A DNA stretch of 64,000 nucleotides from Pontiellaceae bacterium B12227. Lineage in GTDB: Bacteria; Verrucomicrobiota; Kiritimatiellia; Kiritimatiellales; Pontiellaceae. Both the position numbers and the translations under genes were made by a program. Below the pieces are notes generated by a model. The model saw only the letters and a list, made by a program, of their open reading frames with translations, was not told the DNA's origin and searched no databases. Shown here piece after piece: positions 33,817-42,046 of the stretch (the first letter of the stretch is position 1; each line of letters opens with the position of its first letter). Where the stretch lies: contig JAROAZ010000029.1 of NCBI GenBank assembly GCA_029432775.1, forward strand, positions 17,661 through 81,660. The letters are read 5' to 3'.

Positions 33817-34467
33817 TCAGTCCAGCCACTTCCAGGGATTGGAAAGGATCTGAATTTCCTTTCCCTTCCAGGCGATGATCTCGTCGTCCGTCAGGCGCAG
33901 GATCAGGCGCGACAGACTTTCGGGCGTGGTACCGATGGCCGCCGCAATATCTTTCTTGGAGAGCGGCGTGTGGATCAGTTCCTTTTCTCCATACTGCGCC
34001 CGCAGGAACGTAAAGAAACGGTATTCAACGTCCTTGGTGGTGAGTTCCTGAATCCGCTCGGTCAGATAGCGCTGCTTGGCCATCAGCAGCGCGATGAAAT
34101 CATTCCGGAAGCTCTTTTCAGCCAATAGCCGATCGATTCCGGCCTTGGGAAACAGCAGCACTTCAGCATTGGTCACAGCACGCGCAGAAACCGGGAACCG
34201 GTCTTTTTCGAACAGCACCACCTCGGCAAACATTTCGCCGGGCTTCACCACACGGATTACGACCTCCCGGCCATCCTCCGTATTTTTGTGCAGTTGAATG
34301 TTTCCATCGAGCAGCAGGAACATACTGCTCCCTTTTTCGCCCTCGTGAAAAAGGTATTCCCGTTTCTTGAGGGTTTCCGATGAACAGATGTCAGCCAGTT
34401 CACCCCGGTGTTCCACGGAGAGACCTTTAAAGAAAGAGGTGTTGTTCAATAGCTTTGTGATATCCAT
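33817..34467 (-). CDS. Crp/Fnr-family transcription regulator
   Basis: 216 residues from ATG 34467; an earlier in-frame ATG at 34488 is possible. A cyclic-nucleotide-binding-type jelly roll (about 15-120, with FHEGEKGSSMFLLLDGNIQL) is followed by a C-terminal winged helix (SKKDIAAAIGTTPESLSRLI near 170-190). No Fe-S-type cysteines for Fnr are visible, so it is probably not an oxygen sensor. The palindrome at 33830 encodes SNPWKW at its end. It diverges from the DUF302 gene; the intergenic region holds two palindromes. Confidence 0.85.
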   Translation of the reverse strand: MDITKLLNNTSFFKGLSVEHRGELADICSSETLKKREYLFHEGEKGSSMFLLLDGNIQLHKNTEDGREVVIRVVKPGEMFAEVVLFEKDRFPVSARAVTNAEVLLFPKAGIDRLLAEKSFRNDFIALLMAKQRYLTERIQELTTKDVEYRFFTFLRAQYGEKELIHTPLSKKDIAAAIGTTPESLSRLILRLTDDEIIAWKGKEIQILSNPWKWLD

Positions 34468-34504
34468 GGGATGCACTGTGAACAGCATTACTTCAACTTT
34501 CAAT

Positions 34505-34547
34505 TTCCAATAACCGGAAAAAGGACTAGGGTTTCCAATCATTGGAA
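34505..34547. repeat. Palindrome pair in the Crp/DUF302 divergent region
   Basis: An exact copy TTCCAATCATTGGAA at 34533-34547 and a one-mismatch copy TTCCAATAACCGGAA at 34505-34519. They lie between the regulator start (34467) and the DUF302 start (34562), a position suited to operators. The exact copy ends 14 nt before the DUF302 ATG, the same spacing as at hemB. Confidence 0.85.
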
Positions 34548-34561
34548 ACAAAGGAGATCCC

Positions 34562-34945
34562 ATGAAGTATATCGTTGATACCGATAAGTCAGTCGAACAG
34601 GCCGTGGCCGATGTGGAAGCGGCGACCAAGGATCATTCGTTTGGCGTTCTGCATATCCACAATCTGCAGCAGACCATGAAAAACAAAGGTGTGGACTTCC
34701 CCAATGCCTGCCAGATTCTCGAAATCTGCAATCCGCACAAAGCCAAAGCCGTGCTGACCGCCGATATGAGTCTGAACTTTGCCCTGCCCTGTCGAATCTC
34801 AGTCTATTCAGAAGGCGGACAGACCAAAATCGGGATGATCAAACCCGGGGCAATGCTCTCCGTTCTCTCCGACTCGCCCGACCTTATGGCCGTTGCCCAG
34901 GAAGTGGAAGAAGCAACCATGGCCATTATCGACCAGGCTAAATAA
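34562..34945 (+). CDS. DUF302-family protein
   Basis: 127 residues. Core GVLHIHNLQQTMKNKGVDFPN, CNPHKAKAVL and the LPCRISVYSEGG element fit DUF302. AAGGAGATCCC lies before the ATG. Family function is unknown in most bacteria. The divergent Crp/Fnr gene and the palindromes in between suggest regulation by that factor, untested. Confidence 0.85.
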   Translation: MKYIVDTDKSVEQAVADVEAATKDHSFGVLHIHNLQQTMKNKGVDFPNACQILEICNPHKAKAVLTADMSLNFALPCRISVYSEGGQTKIGMIKPGAMLSVLSDSPDLMAVAQEVEEATMAIIDQAK

Positions 34946-34988
34946 GCATAGATTTAGTTCCTGCCCGCGCAAATTTATAATAGATTCT

Positions 34989-35003
34989 TTCCAATTATTG
35001 GAG
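34989..35003. repeat. Dispersed palindrome TTCCAATTATTGGAG, used as ribosome site
   Basis: Copy of the family with its last base G, so the right arm contains GGAG, 7 nt before the ATG at 35011. The element therefore provides the Shine-Dalgarno sequence of the phosphatase gene. Confidence 0.8.
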
Positions 35004-35010
35004 ATTTTCG

Positions 35011-35541
35011 ATGTTCCTGTTCAGCAAAAAAGAAGAGACCTGCATACGTATCCCGCTGGATGTGAAAGGTCGGCTGTTTGTCAGCCCGATGCCGTTTGGT
35101 CCATATGACCCGCGTAACGGCCTTCTTAAAATCTATAAGAAATGCAGGATCCAGTTTGTGGTAATGCTCGTAACAGATGCTGAGCTGGCAAAAAAGGCTA
35201 AGCGGGATGTGATCAAAATCTATAAGGAAAACGGCATCGAACCGATCCGCTTTCCGATCGCCGACTATACCAGCCCCGAACTCCACGCCTTTTCAAAGGT
35301 CGTCGATCAGGTGGTCGGCTATCTCCGCGCCGGGGCCAACATCGCCGTCCACTGCAATGCAGGCGTAGGCCGCACTGGCGTCATGACCAGTTGCATTGTT
35401 CGCGACACCAAGGGGTGCTCCACCGGCGAAGCCATTGAATATGTACGAAGTTATATGCAAACCAACATGACCGACGAGCAGATGCGGCTGGTTGACCGCT
35501 TCGTTCCGCTGGCAGAACGACTGCAACAGGAGAATGCTTAA
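35011..35541 (+). CDS. Dual-specificity/tyrosine phosphatase-like protein
   Basis: 176 residues. Active-site loop HCNAGVGRTG near 115-125 (HCxxGxxRT) with the general-acid Asp plausible at about residue 85-90 (DYTSPE). Members remove phosphate from tyrosine or other phosphoesters. It overlaps the following zinc/iron transporter gene by one base (TAATG), so both are one operon. Confidence 0.85.
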   Translation: MFLFSKKEETCIRIPLDVKGRLFVSPMPFGPYDPRNGLLKIYKKCRIQFVVMLVTDAELAKKAKRDVIKIYKENGIEPIRFPIADYTSPELHAFSKVVDQVVGYLRAGANIAVHCNAGVGRTGVMTSCIVRDTKGCSTGEAIEYVRSYMQTNMTDEQMRLVDRFVPLAERLQQENA

Positions 35542-36434
35542 TGAGCAACGTCTGGTTTGCCCTCGGCCTCACAGTCTTCGCCGGCATGGCCACCGGAATT
35601 GGCAGCGCACTGGCCTTTCTGACCAAGCGTACCAACTTCCGCTTTCTTTCAATCGCTACCGGTTTTTCCGCCGGCGTGATGCTCTACGTCTCTTTTGTTG
35701 AAATCTTTATCAAGGGGGTCGATTCACTGGTCGAGTCTTATGGCGATCCACTCGGCCACTGGATTAATGCCGCCTCCTTTTTCGGCGGCATGGCGCTGAT
35801 CGGCATCATCGACGCCCTCATTCCACATGCTGAAAATCCCCACGAAATCCACGACAGCTACGAAGTAGCGCCCCTGGGCGATCCGAACGCTCCACTGCCG
35901 ACAGCGAATGAACTCAAAATGAAGACAACGGCTGTTGAGGAAGAGAGCACCAAGCACAATGCCAAGCTGATGCGAATGGGCCTTTTTACGGCACTGGCCA
36001 TTGCCATCCACAACTTCCCCGAAGGGCTTGCCACCTTCCTGGCCGCGCTTGAAGACCCCTCCCTCGGCATACCGATTGCCATTGCCATTGCCCTGCATAA
36101 CATTCCCGAAGGGATCAGCGTTTCCGTTCCGATTTTCTATGCCACCGGCAATCGCAAAAAGGCATTCTTCTACTCCTTTCTCAGCGGACTTGCCGAACCC
36201 GTCGGCGCCATCATTGCCTATGCAGCTCTGCGCTTCTTCGTCGGTGGCGACGGCGGCGTACTCCCGCCGCAAATCATGGGCATCCTGTTTGGCGGCGTCG
36301 CCGGCATCATGGTCTATATCAGCCTCGACGAACTCCTGCCCACCAGCCGCGCCTACGGAAAAGGACACGACTCACTCATCGGCCTCGTCAGCGGCATGCT
36401 TGTCATGGCCCTCAGCCTGTTGCTGATGCGATAG
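35541..36434 (+). CDS. zupT: ZIP-family metal transporter
   Basis: 297 residues with eight membrane helices. The ZIP signature is doubled: HNFPEGLATFLAAL and HNIPEGISVSVPIF in helices four and five, which hold the metal-binding His and Glu. A central cytoplasmic acidic/histidine-rich loop separates the halves. ZupT-type proteins take up Zn2+, Fe2+ and other divalent ions. Translation is coupled to the upstream phosphatase. Confidence 0.9.
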   Translation: MSNVWFALGLTVFAGMATGIGSALAFLTKRTNFRFLSIATGFSAGVMLYVSFVEIFIKGVDSLVESYGDPLGHWINAASFFGGMALIGIIDALIPHAENPHEIHDSYEVAPLGDPNAPLPTANELKMKTTAVEEESTKHNAKLMRMGLFTALAIAIHNFPEGLATFLAALEDPSLGIPIAIAIALHNIPEGISVSVPIFYATGNRKKAFFYSFLSGLAEPVGAIIAYAALRFFVGGDGGVLPPQIMGILFGGVAGIMVYISLDELLPTSRAYGKGHDSLIGLVSGMLVMALSLLLMR

Positions 36435-36475
36435 GTTTTGCTTCCAGACCTTGAAAAAAAGCCGTACATTCGGCT

Positions 36476-36490
36476 TCCAATCATTGGAAA
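36476..36490. repeat. Dispersed palindrome TTCCAATCATTGGAA before hemB
   Basis: Exact intergenic copy 14 nt before the hemB ATG; a degenerate copy TTCCAGACCTTGAAA precedes it at 36443-36457. Confidence 0.9.
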
Positions 36491-36504
36491 TCAGGAGAAA
36501 GCTC

Positions 36505-37485
36505 ATGTTCCCCGAAGTTCGACTTAGACGCCTGCGGCAGAGTGTCGGCATCCGTAAAATGCTGGATGCCCCGCTGCCCGGCCCTGAAAAATTTATGTGG
36601 CCCACCTTCGTGATCGATGGCGAAGGCAAACGCGAAGAAATTGAATCCATGCCCGGCCAGTGCCGCCTGAGTGTGGACCAGCTGTTGCTCGATCTCGAAC
36701 CGATCGTCGACTCCGGTATTGCCAGCGTGCTTCTGTTCGGGCTGGCCGATGATTCACAGAAAGACTTCCAGGGTTCGGAAGCGTACAATAACAACGGCAC
36801 CGTTCAGCGCGCGATCCATGCCGTGAAAAATAAATTCCCCGATCTCGTCGTTGCGGCCGATGCCTGCGTCTGTGCCTACACCGACCACGGGCACTGCGGA
36901 CCACTGACCGAATCCGGCAACGTTGATAATGATGCCGCCATCGCCAATCTCGCAAAAATCTGCATATCCCACGCCGATGCCGGGGCCGATATTGTCGCCC
37001 CGAGCGCCATGATGGACGGACAGATTCAGGCCATCCGCGCCGGGCTCGATTCCAATGGTTGGAAAGACACTATTCTGATGAGCTATTCCACCAAATTTGC
37101 CTCCTCGATGTACGGCCCGTTCCGCGATGCGGAAAAATCCAAACCCGGCCAGGGCGACCGCAAAGCCTATCAGGCTTCCTACGGCGATCTGCGCACCGCC
37201 ATCCGCGAATCAGAGTTCGACGAAGCCGAAGGGGCCGACATGCTCATGATCAAACCCTCGCTCTTCTACCTCGACATCCTCGCGGAACTGCGGGCCAACA
37301 CCGATCTCCCGCTGGCGGCCTATAATGTGAGCGGAGAATATTCCATGCTCCACGCCACCGCCCAGCGCGGCTGGGGCGACCTCAAAGGCATGGTACAGGA
37401 ATCAACAGCGGCACTCACCAGAGCGGGCGCCGATATTTTAATTTCATACTGGGCCAACCAGTACAACGAGCTATTCAAAGATTAG
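36505..37485 (+). CDS. hemB: Delta-aminolevulinic acid dehydratase (porphobilinogen synthase)
   Basis: 326 residues from ATG 36505, which has CAGGAGA upstream; the in-frame ATG at 36451 would translate the palindrome itself (FQSLE). Condenses two 5-aminolevulinates to porphobilinogen in tetrapyrrole synthesis. Catalytic lysines lie in LMSYSTKFASSMYG and LMIKPSLFYLDIL; the Zn-type Cys cluster is DACVCAYTDHGHCG. The 36766 near-copy of the palindrome coincides with the conserved GSEAY segment and is probably chance; 37050 is an exact copy encoding SNGWKD. It overlaps the convergent AAA gene by 15 bp. Confidence 0.95.
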   Translation: MFPEVRLRRLRQSVGIRKMLDAPLPGPEKFMWPTFVIDGEGKREEIESMPGQCRLSVDQLLLDLEPIVDSGIASVLLFGLADDSQKDFQGSEAYNNNGTVQRAIHAVKNKFPDLVVAADACVCAYTDHGHCGPLTESGNVDNDAAIANLAKICISHADAGADIVAPSAMMDGQIQAIRAGLDSNGWKDTILMSYSTKFASSMYGPFRDAEKSKPGQGDRKAYQASYGDLRTAIRESEFDEAEGADMLMIKPSLFYLDILAELRANTDLPLAAYNVSGEYSMLHATAQRGWGDLKGMVQESTAALTRAGADILISYWANQYNELFKD

Positions 37486-38625
37486 CGGAAGTTGAGTCAA
37501 AGGAAGCGTGTTCACGTTTTCCGCGATTGGCCAGGAATCGTCGCCGGGATAGATGACAAACGCGCGGTCGCATTCCGTGTCCTCCATCGCGTTCCAGAAT
37601 CCGCGCTGAACTTTTGGCGCGAAGGATCGTTTGATTTCCACTGCTGTCAGCTGACTGCGCCCCGGCAGTTTCAGCAGCAAATCGATTTCGGCCCCGCGAT
37701 ACGTACGGTAATGATACACCTCTGCGAGGAATGGCATCATCGACATGATTTGCTGTAGGACGAAGCCTTCCCATGAATGACCACAAGCCGGATGAAAGAG
37801 GAGATCATCCATTGAATTAATTCCTAAAAGCCGATGAACAATACCGCTATCCGAAAGATAAATCTTCGGAGCCTTCACAACGCGCTTTCCAATGTTTGGA
37901 AGCCACGGTTGGATTTGTCGAACCATAAACGTATCCGTTAAAACATCCAGCCATCTCCGGACCGTCCGATCACTAACCCCTAGTGAAACACCAAGTCGGC
38001 TCGCATTGAATTGCTGTCCATGCGAATGCGCCAGCATCGTCCAGAACCGGCGAAGCTGAACGGCCGGCAACGAAAACTCCAGATCATTCAAATCGCGCTC
38101 AAGAAAGGTGCGTATAAACGTTTCCAGCCACTCCATCGCATCCGGGTCATCCATCGAAAGCAATGAAGCGGGATATCCTCCCCGAAACCACAACGTATCC
38201 ATCGAAATCTGATTGCCCGTTTCAAACAGGTTGAACGGCTGCAGTTCATGATAGCGGATTCGCCCCGCCAACGATTCGGATGACTGCCTCAGCAAATCCG
38301 GAGATGCCGATCCCAGAATAAGAAAACGTCCCGGAATTCTGTTTTCATCAATCAGCGCCCGAAGCACCGGAAAAAGTTCGGGTCGGCGCTGGACTTCATC
38401 AAGGATAACCAGCTGATCCTGAAACGGACGCAAGGTGATCGTTGGATCCGCCACGCGTGCCAAATGATCGGGATTCTCAAAGTCCAAATAGACACTATCA
38501 GGGAAAAGCCGGCCGAGCTGCTTCGCCAGCGTGGTCTTGCCCACCTGTCTCGGGCCAAGAATTCCCACTGCCGGAAATTTACCCAGACTTTCCTGTATTT
38601 TGAGCGCTTCGCTGCGTTTGATCAT
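37471..38625 (-). CDS. AAA ATPase with DUF4143-type C-terminal domain
   Basis: 384 residues from ATG 38625 (upstream in-frame ATG at 38655 less likely). Walker A GPRQVGKTT, Walker B LVILDEVQ, then a winged-helix-type region (VSLGVSDRTVRRWLDVL) and a C-terminal endonuclease-like DUF4143 part (YRTYRGAEIDLLLK...AVEIKRSF). Such proteins are common, mobile and of unknown role, sometimes discussed with defence modules. AT-richer than hemB and hemL between which it lies on the other strand, so it looks like an insertion into a heme gene pair. Palindrome at 37887 encodes LPNIGK. Confidence 0.85.
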   Translation of the reverse strand: MIKRSEALKIQESLGKFPAVGILGPRQVGKTTLAKQLGRLFPDSVYLDFENPDHLARVADPTITLRPFQDQLVILDEVQRRPELFPVLRALIDENRIPGRFLILGSASPDLLRQSSESLAGRIRYHELQPFNLFETGNQISMDTLWFRGGYPASLLSMDDPDAMEWLETFIRTFLERDLNDLEFSLPAVQLRRFWTMLAHSHGQQFNASRLGVSLGVSDRTVRRWLDVLTDTFMVRQIQPWLPNIGKRVVKAPKIYLSDSGIVHRLLGINSMDDLLFHPACGHSWEGFVLQQIMSMMPFLAEVYHYRTYRGAEIDLLLKLPGRSQLTAVEIKRSFAPKVQRGFWNAMEDTECDRAFVIYPGDDSWPIAENVNTLPLTQLPLIFE

Positions 38626-38819
38626 GCACACACATATACACGCACGCACCGCCACTGAAAAGCGTTTATTGTTGAATATTCGACATCTTATATCGAAATT
38701 TATACGTTAAGTCGTTTTACTATCGCGCGCATTGTCACGTTTAAGGATTGGATTCGGCGGGCGCCATAGCCCATTATGCTTGGTTTTCAGCGAAATTATT
38801 ACCGAACAGGAAGCAGGTT

Positions 38820-40082
38820 ATGAATTCAGCACAATGGTTTGAACGCGCACAACAGGTTATCCCCGGCGGAGTGAACAGCCCGGTTCGGGCTTTTAACGGC
38901 GTCGGCGGAACGCCGGTTTATTTTAAATCAGGTAAAGGCGCGAAAGTGCAGACGGAAGACGGGACTGAACTGATCGACTTCTGCGGCTCCTGGGGGCCGC
39001 TGATTCTCGGTCACGCCCGTGAAGAGATTGTCGACGTGGTTGCCAAGGCAGCGGCCGACGGACTGACCTTCGGGGCGAATACGGCCATTGAAGCGGAGTT
39101 TGCCGAACTGATCTGCAAACAGATTCCGGAAATGGATATGGTTCGTCTCGTCAGCTCCGGAACCGAGGCGGTCATGACGGCCATCCGGCTGGCGCGGGGC
39201 GTGACCGGTCGGCGGAAGATCATCAAGTTCGACGGTTGCTACCATGGCCATTCCGATTATCTTTTGGTCGCATCCGGCTCCGGCCTGCTCACTGGCGGCA
39301 CCTCCTCTTCCGCCGGCGTTTCCCCTGCGGCCACCGAAGAAGTTTATGTGGCCCCCTACAACGATTTGGAGGCTGTTCAGGAAATCCTGAAAGCCAACGG
39401 CGATGAAATTGCCGCCGTCATCGTGGAACCGATCGCCGGAAACATGGGACTGGTCGAACCGGCTCCCGGCTTCCTTGAAGGCCTGCGCGCTGCGACGGCA
39501 GAAACCGGAACCCTCCTGATCTTCGACGAGGTCATCAACGGCTTCCGCCTGGCTCCGACCTCCTTCGGCCACACCATCGGCATCAAGGCCGACATCACCA
39601 CGCTTGGAAAAATCATCGGCGGCGGCATGCCCATCGGCGCCATTGGCGGCAGTGCGGAAATCATGTCGCACCTCGCGCCGCTCGGTCCGGTTTATCAGGC
39701 CGGCACCCTCAGTGGAAACCCGGTTGCGGTGGCGGCGGGCATGAAAACGCTGGAGCTGCTGCGCGATGAATCGCCCTATCTGAAAATAGAAATTCTCGGC
39801 AAACGCCTGGCCGACGGCATCAACCGGATTGCCGAAGAAAAGGGGATGGATATCCACTGCGCGCAGCGCGGCGGCATGTTTACCCCGTTCTTCCGCAAAG
39901 AAACCGTGCACAATCTGGACGACTCCAAAGCCTGCAACCAGAAAGCACACGCGGCCTATTTCCACCACATGCTCGACCACGGGTTCTACACCCCGCCGTC
40001 CGGATTCGAAGTCGCCTTCGTCTCCGCGGCCCATACAGAAACGGATGTCGATATGTTCCTTGAGGCATTCTCGAGTTTATGA
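38820..40082 (+). CDS. hemL: Glutamate-1-semialdehyde 2,1-aminomutase
   Basis: 420 residues from ATG 38820 with GGAAGCAGG upstream. PLP-dependent enzyme converting glutamate-1-semialdehyde to 5-aminolevulinate, the substrate of HemB. PLP lysine in TLGKIIGGGMPIGA near 265; N-terminal PGGVNSPVRAF and VEPIAGNMG are typical. Together with hemB it shows the C5 pathway of heme synthesis. Confidence 0.96.
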   Translation: MNSAQWFERAQQVIPGGVNSPVRAFNGVGGTPVYFKSGKGAKVQTEDGTELIDFCGSWGPLILGHAREEIVDVVAKAAADGLTFGANTAIEAEFAELICKQIPEMDMVRLVSSGTEAVMTAIRLARGVTGRRKIIKFDGCYHGHSDYLLVASGSGLLTGGTSSSAGVSPAATEEVYVAPYNDLEAVQEILKANGDEIAAVIVEPIAGNMGLVEPAPGFLEGLRAATAETGTLLIFDEVINGFRLAPTSFGHTIGIKADITTLGKIIGGGMPIGAIGGSAEIMSHLAPLGPVYQAGTLSGNPVAVAAGMKTLELLRDESPYLKIEILGKRLADGINRIAEEKGMDIHCAQRGGMFTPFFRKETVHNLDDSKACNQKAHAAYFHHMLDHGFYTPPSGFEVAFVSAAHTETDVDMFLEAFSSL

Positions 40083-40095
40083 ACCGACATCCTTT

Positions 40096-40164
40096 AGTCG
40101 AAGGTCGGAGTGTCCAAAGTCAAAGGTTGCCGACTTTCGACCTGCGACCTTCAGACCTTTGACC
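40096..40164. repeat. Word-repeat dyad, AGGTC/GACCT class (second copy)
   Basis: Left arm 40096-40126 (AGTCGAAGGTCGGAGTGTCC, AAAGTCAAAGG), right arm to 40164 (ACTTTCGACCTGCGACCTTC, AGACCTTTGACC). Its right arm is nearly identical in the core CCTGCGACCTTCAGACCTT to that at 33281-33350. Confidence 0.85.
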
Positions 40165-40173
40165 AAATACATC

Positions 40174-40818
40174 ATGCATGCTTGGGATGTCAGCCCGAAG
40201 GAAGCAGTAAAGATCCAGCGCGCGCTGCAGGATCACGTTCGGCTTGAGGATGACTTCGGCGAGATTAAAACCGTCGCCGGCGTTGATGTCGGCTTCGAAA
40301 AAAATAATACCATCACCCGCGCGGCCATTGTCGTACTGGATTTCCAAACTCTGGAAGTTTTAGAATCGGCGGTCGCTCATCATCCGACCTCCTTCCCCTA
40401 TATTCCGGGGCTGCTGTCTTTCCGGGAAGTGCCCTGCGTATTGGAAGCCATGCTGAAACTGAGTGCCCAACCCGATCTGCTGTTGTGCGACGGACAGGGC
40501 ATTGCGCACCCCCGCCGTTTCGGGATCGCCGCTCACCTTGGACTATTGCTGGATATCCCCGCTGTTGGTGTCGGAAAATCGCGTCTCTGCGGCACACATG
40601 ATGAGGTGCCGGAAACCAAAGGTTCTTTTGTTCCGCTGATGGATAAAGACGAACAAATCGGCGTGGTCCTCCGCACCCGCGCGAACGTTAAACCGCTGTA
40701 CATTTCGCCCGGCCACCGCGTTTCCATTGAGACCGCCCCCAAGCTCGTCATGAAATGCATCACAAAATACAAACTGCCCGAAACCACGCGCCACGCGCAT
40801 AAACTCGCCAGTGGCTAA
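40174..40818 (+). CDS. nfi: Endonuclease V
   Basis: 214 residues from ATG 40174. Repairs deaminated bases, cutting near inosine. Conserved metal Asp in AGVDVGF near 40, LLCDGQGIAHPRRFGIAAHLG near 110, and GVGKSRL. It directly follows the AGGTC-word dyad with no clear ribosome site. The palindrome at 40342 encodes FQTLEV between the first metal site and the core. Its end overlaps the rhuM remnant by 4 bp. Confidence 0.93.
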   Translation: MHAWDVSPKEAVKIQRALQDHVRLEDDFGEIKTVAGVDVGFEKNNTITRAAIVVLDFQTLEVLESAVAHHPTSFPYIPGLLSFREVPCVLEAMLKLSAQPDLLLCDGQGIAHPRRFGIAAHLGLLLDIPAVGVGKSRLCGTHDEVPETKGSFVPLMDKDEQIGVVLRTRANVKPLYISPGHRVSIETAPKLVMKCITKYKLPETTRHAHKLASG

Positions 40819-41854
40819 TCAGAATACCCGGGCTTAGGGTCCACTGCTTTGACAATACGATCAAAGTCACTCTCAAAGAGGCGATCCTTAACGATGCGGT
40901 ATTTTTCGAATTCGCTCTCCGCATGGCTTTTTGCCAACTCGGCACTGACTCGGCCACTGTCCAGCAGAACATTCCGGTCATCGAATTCCAGAAAAAAATC
41001 CAGCCGTTTTGCCCAATCTTCCATCGTCATCGGTATTTTCCGCCGAGCGCGGTCCTCGGCCAAATCAAGATAGGCATTCACAATGCGCCCCAAAGAATCG
41101 AGCTCATCCTTGGTTAGATAGTTTTTAGCCACGACACATCTGATTTCAAAATTTTTCCGTTCGGCGCTTTTTCCCACGAAGTCAGCCCCATATTCTTCTT
41201 TTCGCTATCCGCCCGCTCAGCAATCAGCTCGCCGGCGGTGTGCCCATGAATAGCATAATGCAATTTGTTCTGCACTTTGGCGAAAAAGGTCCGGGTGGTT
41301 GGGGCATCTTTGTTGTAATCCATGCTGGAGGCATAAATGTTGGTGATTTTCTGATAGAATCGGCGTTCGCTGAGGCGGATTTCCGGGATTTCCTCCAAAA
41401 GGCGCTCGAAATAGTCCTCGTCCAGAAATGAACCGTTCTCCATCCGCTGCTTATCAAGAACATAGCCGCGGATCGCAAAATCGCGCAGTACCTGCGTGGC
41501 CCACTGACGGAACTGGGTTGCCCGCACAGAATTAACAACACGATATCCCACCGAAATAATGGCGTCGAGGTTGTAGAAATCGATATTCCGGCCGACCTCC
41601 CGGCTGCCCTCCATTTGAACTATCCGGAATTTCCGGATAGTTGCCCCCGCCTCGATCTCTCCTGACGCATATATATTTTTCAAGTGCTCGTTAACGGTTC
41701 GGACATCCACCTCAAAAAGCGTGGCCATCAGCTTCTGCGAAAGCCAGACGGTTTCGTCCTCGTAGCGCGCCTCGATCGACTGCTCCCCCGTCTGTCCGGT
41801 GAAAACCAGGAATTCAGCGGTCGAATTACGTATCCGTTTTTTCTGCTCTCCCAT
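40815..41854 (-). pseudogene. rhuM: RhuM-family protein, split by a frameshift
   Basis: The N-terminal 246 codons (41114-41854) give the RhuM domain with WLSQKLMATLFEVDVRTVNEHLKNIY and DAIISVGYRVVNSVRATQFRQWA, reaching KILKSDVS, where it meets a premature stop. The rest of the protein (AKNYLTKDELDSLGRIV to FESDFDRIV) continues in another frame from about 41132 to the end at 40815. One base has been lost between GTGTC and GTGGCT. RhuM is usually found inside type I restriction-modification loci. It is decayed here, or a sequencing error. Confidence 0.85.
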
Positions 41855-41861
41855 TACAGCC

Positions 41862-42010
41862 TCAAAGATATTCTTTCATGATCGCTTCTTTCTTCGCCAG
41901 GGCGGCATCAATAACCGCCTGCGCATCGCGCATTTTTTCCTTTTCACTATTCTCATAACTCAAACTCAAACACTTCTTGCCGGAAAGATGAACGAAGTGA
42001 AAATAAAAGA
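41862..42010 (-). other. Degenerate coding remnant, possible type I restriction subunit end
   Basis: On the minus strand an open frame ends at 41862 with EKEKMRDAQAVIDAALAKKE and IMKEYL, a charged helical tail. It lacks a start and a recognisable domain. Such tails occur at the C-termini of restriction specificity or modification subunits, and its position beside rhuM supports this, but similarity is from memory and weak. Confidence 0.35.
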
Positions 42011-42046
42011 ATCCAAAGCATTGGGTCAGTTTTCGGGAGCAGCGTA

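Noticed and set aside
34505..34547. Palindromes as Fnr or Crp operators
   Set aside because: Arms do not match TTGAT-N4-ATCAA or TGTGA-N6-TCACA; kept only as an open possibility.
36766..36780. Near-copy of the palindrome in hemB
   Set aside because: It coincides with the conserved GSEAY segment of HemB, so it is probably chance resemblance; left out of the count.
41617..41641. Perfect 11-3-11 palindrome AACTATCCGGA-ATT-TCCGGATAGTT in rhuM
   Set aside because: It arises from the family's own conserved residues (TIRKFRIVQ) in ordinary codons and has no second copy in the window.
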